Below the pieces are notes generated by a model that was given only the letters and a program-made list of their open reading frames with translations, had not been told where the DNA came from and made no database searches. A program made the translations under genes and the position numbers. Of a stretch of DNA of 64,000 nucleotides, positions 61,906 to 64,000 are shown in pieces. Location: assembly GCF_000975055.1 (NCBI RefSeq), contig NZ_BBRB01000005.1, positions 62,001-126,000 on the forward strand, read 5' to 3'. Position 1 is the stretch's first letter; the number at the start of each line of letters is the position of its first letter. Source of the stretch: Demequina sediminicola. GTDB lineage: Bacteria; Actinomycetota; Actinomycetes; Actinomycetales; Demequinaceae.

Positions 61906-63978
61906 GTGACCGTCAACTGGACCGACGCTGACCGCCGGGCAGTCGACACGCTTCGCGTGCTCGCTGCCGATGCCGTGGAGAAGGTGGGAAATGGCCACCC
62001 AGGCACCGCCATCTCGCTAGCACCCGCCGCGTACCTGCTCTTCCAGAATGTGATGCGGCACGATCCTTCAGACTCCTCGTGGCTTGGCCGCGACCGCTTT
62101 GTCCTCTCAGCGGGACACTCCTCGTTGACGTTGTACCTTCAGCTCTTCGCCTCGGGTTACGACCTCAACCTTGACGACATCAAGGCGCTACGCACCTGGG
62201 GCTCCCGTACTCCCGGTCACCCCGAGTATGGCCACACCGATGGCGTAGAGACCACCACCGGCCCTCTGGGCCAGGGCGTCGCCACAGCAGTAGGTATGGC
62301 AATGGCAGCCCGCCGTGAGCGTGGACTTCTCGACCCCGAGGCCGCCGCTGGCGCAAGCCCGTTTGACCACCACATCTACGTGATTGCATCCGACGGTGAC
62401 CTCCAAGAGGGAGTCGCGTCCGAGGCCTCCTCACTGGCCGGCACCCAAGAACTGGGCAACCTCATCGTGATCTGGGATGACAACAACATCTCTATCGAAG
62501 ATGACACCGATGTGGCGTTCACCGAGGACGTCGTTGCACGCTACGCGGCTTATGGCTGGGACACGCACCACGTCAACTGGAAGAAGGAAGGCCAGGAGTA
62601 CGTCGAAGACATCGAAGAGCTGGCCGGAGCCCTTGCCGCGGCGAAGGCAGAAACCTCCAAGCCATCCTTCATTGCATTGAGCACTATCATCGGTTGGCCC
62701 TCGCCCACCAAGCAGGACACCGGCGGCATTCACGGATCGAAGCTCGGCGGTGACGAACTTGTCGCGCTAAAGGAGCACCTGGGATTCGACCCCAACAAGT
62801 CGTTTGACATCGAGCCCGAGATCCTTGAGCACGTGCTTCAGGCGCGCACTCGGGGTCAGCAGGCCCACTCCGAGTGGAACGCCGAGTTCGCCCGCTGGAC
62901 GGCAGAAAACCCGGAACGGGCAGCACTACTTGAGCGCCTCCAGAACCGTGAACTGCCCGAGGGCTGGGAGTCGTCACTTCCCGTGTTCGACGCAGGATCG
63001 TCGCTGGCGACGCGCGCCGCTTCTGGCGAGGTGCTCTCTGCCCTGGCAGACGCCCTCCCTGAGCTGTGGGGCGGATCCGCTGACCTCGCAGGTTCGAACA
63101 ACACCACGATGAAGGGTGAGCCTTCGTTCCTGCCGGCACGCCGTTCCACGGAGAAGTTTGCGGGCGACATCTACGGCCGCACGCTGCACTTCGGTATTCG
63201 TGAGCACGCCATGGGCGCGATCTTGAACGGCATCACGCTGCACGGTCTTACCCGCCCCTACGGCGGCACGTTCCTGCAGTTCTCCGACTACATGCGCCCT
63301 GCCGTACGCCTCGCCGCGCTCATGCAGGTCCCCTCGACGTTTGTGTGGACACACGACTCGATCGGGCTCGGTGAGGACGGTCCAACCCACCAGCCCATCG
63401 AGCACCTCGCTGCCCTCCGCGCGATTCCGGGTCTAGCAGTGGTGCGCCCTGCCGACGCCAACGAGACCTCGTATGCCTGGCGCGGAATCATCGAACGTAC
63501 TGACGGTCCCGCCGGCATTATTCTGACCCGCCAGGGCGTGCCAACGGTGGATCGTGAGACCTACGGTGCAGCGGAAGGTGTCCTCAAAGGGGCTTACGTC
63601 CTCGCGGACACCGAAGGCACCCCAGATGTGGTGCTCATCGGTACTGGCTCAGAAGTTCAGCACGCCCTCGGCGCACGCGACTTGCTCGCCGAGGACGGCA
63701 TCAAGGCTCGCGTTGTTTCCATGCCGTGCCGCGAATGGTTCGACGCTCAGGACGAGGACTACCGCGCATCGGTGATTCCCACAGAAATCAAGGCACGCGT
63801 CGTAGTCGAAGCCGGCATCGCTCAGCCATGGCACGACATTGCGGGCGACAACGGCCGCATCGTCTCCATCGAGCACTATGGAGCATCGGCCGATGCTGAC
63901 CTACTTTTCAAGGAGTACGGCTTTACGGCCGCCAACGTCGCCGCAAAGGCACACGAATCACTCGACGCAACCCGGTAA
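61906..63978 (+). CDS. tkt: Transketolase
   Basis: 690-residue thiamine-diphosphate enzyme of the pentose phosphate pathway. Thiamine pyrophosphate motif GDGDLQEG... with N near 160-190 (ASDGDLQEGVASEAS, NNISIEDDT), the pyrimidine domain HFGIREHAMGAI near 426 and the late transketolase C-terminal domain. GTG 61906 has AGGAGA five bases upstream, which fixes the start; a 19-residue extension to 61849 is rejected. It is complete; the next gene lies outside the window. Confidence 0.96.
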   Translation: MTVNWTDADRRAVDTLRVLAADAVEKVGNGHPGTAISLAPAAYLLFQNVMRHDPSDSSWLGRDRFVLSAGHSSLTLYLQLFASGYDLNLDDIKALRTWGSRTPGHPEYGHTDGVETTTGPLGQGVATAVGMAMAARRERGLLDPEAAAGASPFDHHIYVIASDGDLQEGVASEASSLAGTQELGNLIVIWDDNNISIEDDTDVAFTEDVVARYAAYGWDTHHVNWKKEGQEYVEDIEELAGALAAAKAETSKPSFIALSTIIGWPSPTKQDTGGIHGSKLGGDELVALKEHLGFDPNKSFDIEPEILEHVLQARTRGQQAHSEWNAEFARWTAENPERAALLERLQNRELPEGWESSLPVFDAGSSLATRAASGEVLSALADALPELWGGSADLAGSNNTTMKGEPSFLPARRSTEKFAGDIYGRTLHFGIREHAMGAILNGITLHGLTRPYGGTFLQFSDYMRPAVRLAALMQVPSTFVWTHDSIGLGEDGPTHQPIEHLAALRAIPGLAVVRPADANETSYAWRGIIERTDGPAGIILTRQGVPTVDRETYGAAEGVLKGAYVLADTEGTPDVVLIGTGSEVQHALGARDLLAEDGIKARVVSMPCREWFDAQDEDYRASVIPTEIKARVVVEAGIAQPWHDIAGDNGRIVSIEHYGASADADLLFKEYGFTAANVAAKAHESLDATR

Positions 63979-64000
63979 CACGGGTTCGCCCACTGATCGA

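Overview
The window is ordinary, densely packed chromosome from a moderately high-GC actinomycete (Actinomycetota). Markers for this are RbpA, the split Lnt/Ppm1 pair, HelY beside the Tat genes, a GarA/OdhI-type FHA protein next to two MerR-like regulators, biotin pyruvate carboxylase, and the xerD-parA-scpA-scpB-rluB-cmk-der operon. Base composition (about 60% GC by eye) and gene content fit Micrococcales or a close relative, but I cannot name a genus. I see no IS element, prophage, CRISPR array or rRNA. No stretch longer than about 260 bases lacks a gene.

Layout. (1) 1-7366: Tat export (tatA end, tatC), a lipid kinase, helY, then lnt and ppm1 for lipoprotein acylation and polyprenol-phosphate-mannose synthesis; rbpA faces them and overlaps the end of ppm1. 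(2) 7501-12904: arsenic cluster (acr3 and arsC divergent from arsR), then a short UvrA-like ABC protein, a DUF1905 protein and a GNAT acetyltransferase. (3) 13124-20023: a flavodoxin-like gene behind a DosR-type box, pyruvate carboxylase, two MerR-like regulators, an FHA protein, PgsA and a 50-residue protein. (4) 20104-32500: a membrane alpha/beta-hydrolase, PutA divergent from a LysR regulator, an EI24 membrane protein, an amidohydrolase, OsmC, an esterase, a Nudix-NYN fusion and an M15 peptidase. (5) 32556-43202: DEAD-box helicase, enoyl-CoA hydratase, SDR, CorA, an RlmG/RsmC-like methyltransferase, an SDR-DUF2867 protein, tRNA-Pro(GGG), a YitT protein, a Pr6Pr protein and a flavoprotein. 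(6) 43199-52426: fatty-acid oxidation locus (acyl-CoA oxidase-like enzyme, TetR, thiolase, FabG4-like reductase, MaoC hydratase, FadD) followed by a diguanylate cyclase. (7) 52513-61708, minus strand: ctaB-xerD-parA-scpA-scpB-rluB-aroH-tyrA-cmk-plsC-der, mostly joined by 4-base overlaps. (8) 61906-63978: transketolase, divergent from ctaB.

The most informative signals are regulatory. The arsenic genes have back-to-back, apparently leaderless promoters whose -35 boxes share one palindrome. rbpA has a sequence matching a sigma-R/sigma-H promoter (GGGAAC-N18-GTT). A 13/14 match to the mycobacterial DosR box precedes the flavodoxin gene. A tandem GTnAC site lies upstream of the M15 peptidase, and a duplicated palindrome sits between the TetR gene and the thiolase. 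Protein-level oddities are an FHA protein without the usual ETTS phosphosite, an ANRAEIA motif in pyruvate carboxylase, and a Nudix-NYN fusion. I found no clearly undescribed multigene system; the window is mostly housekeeping.
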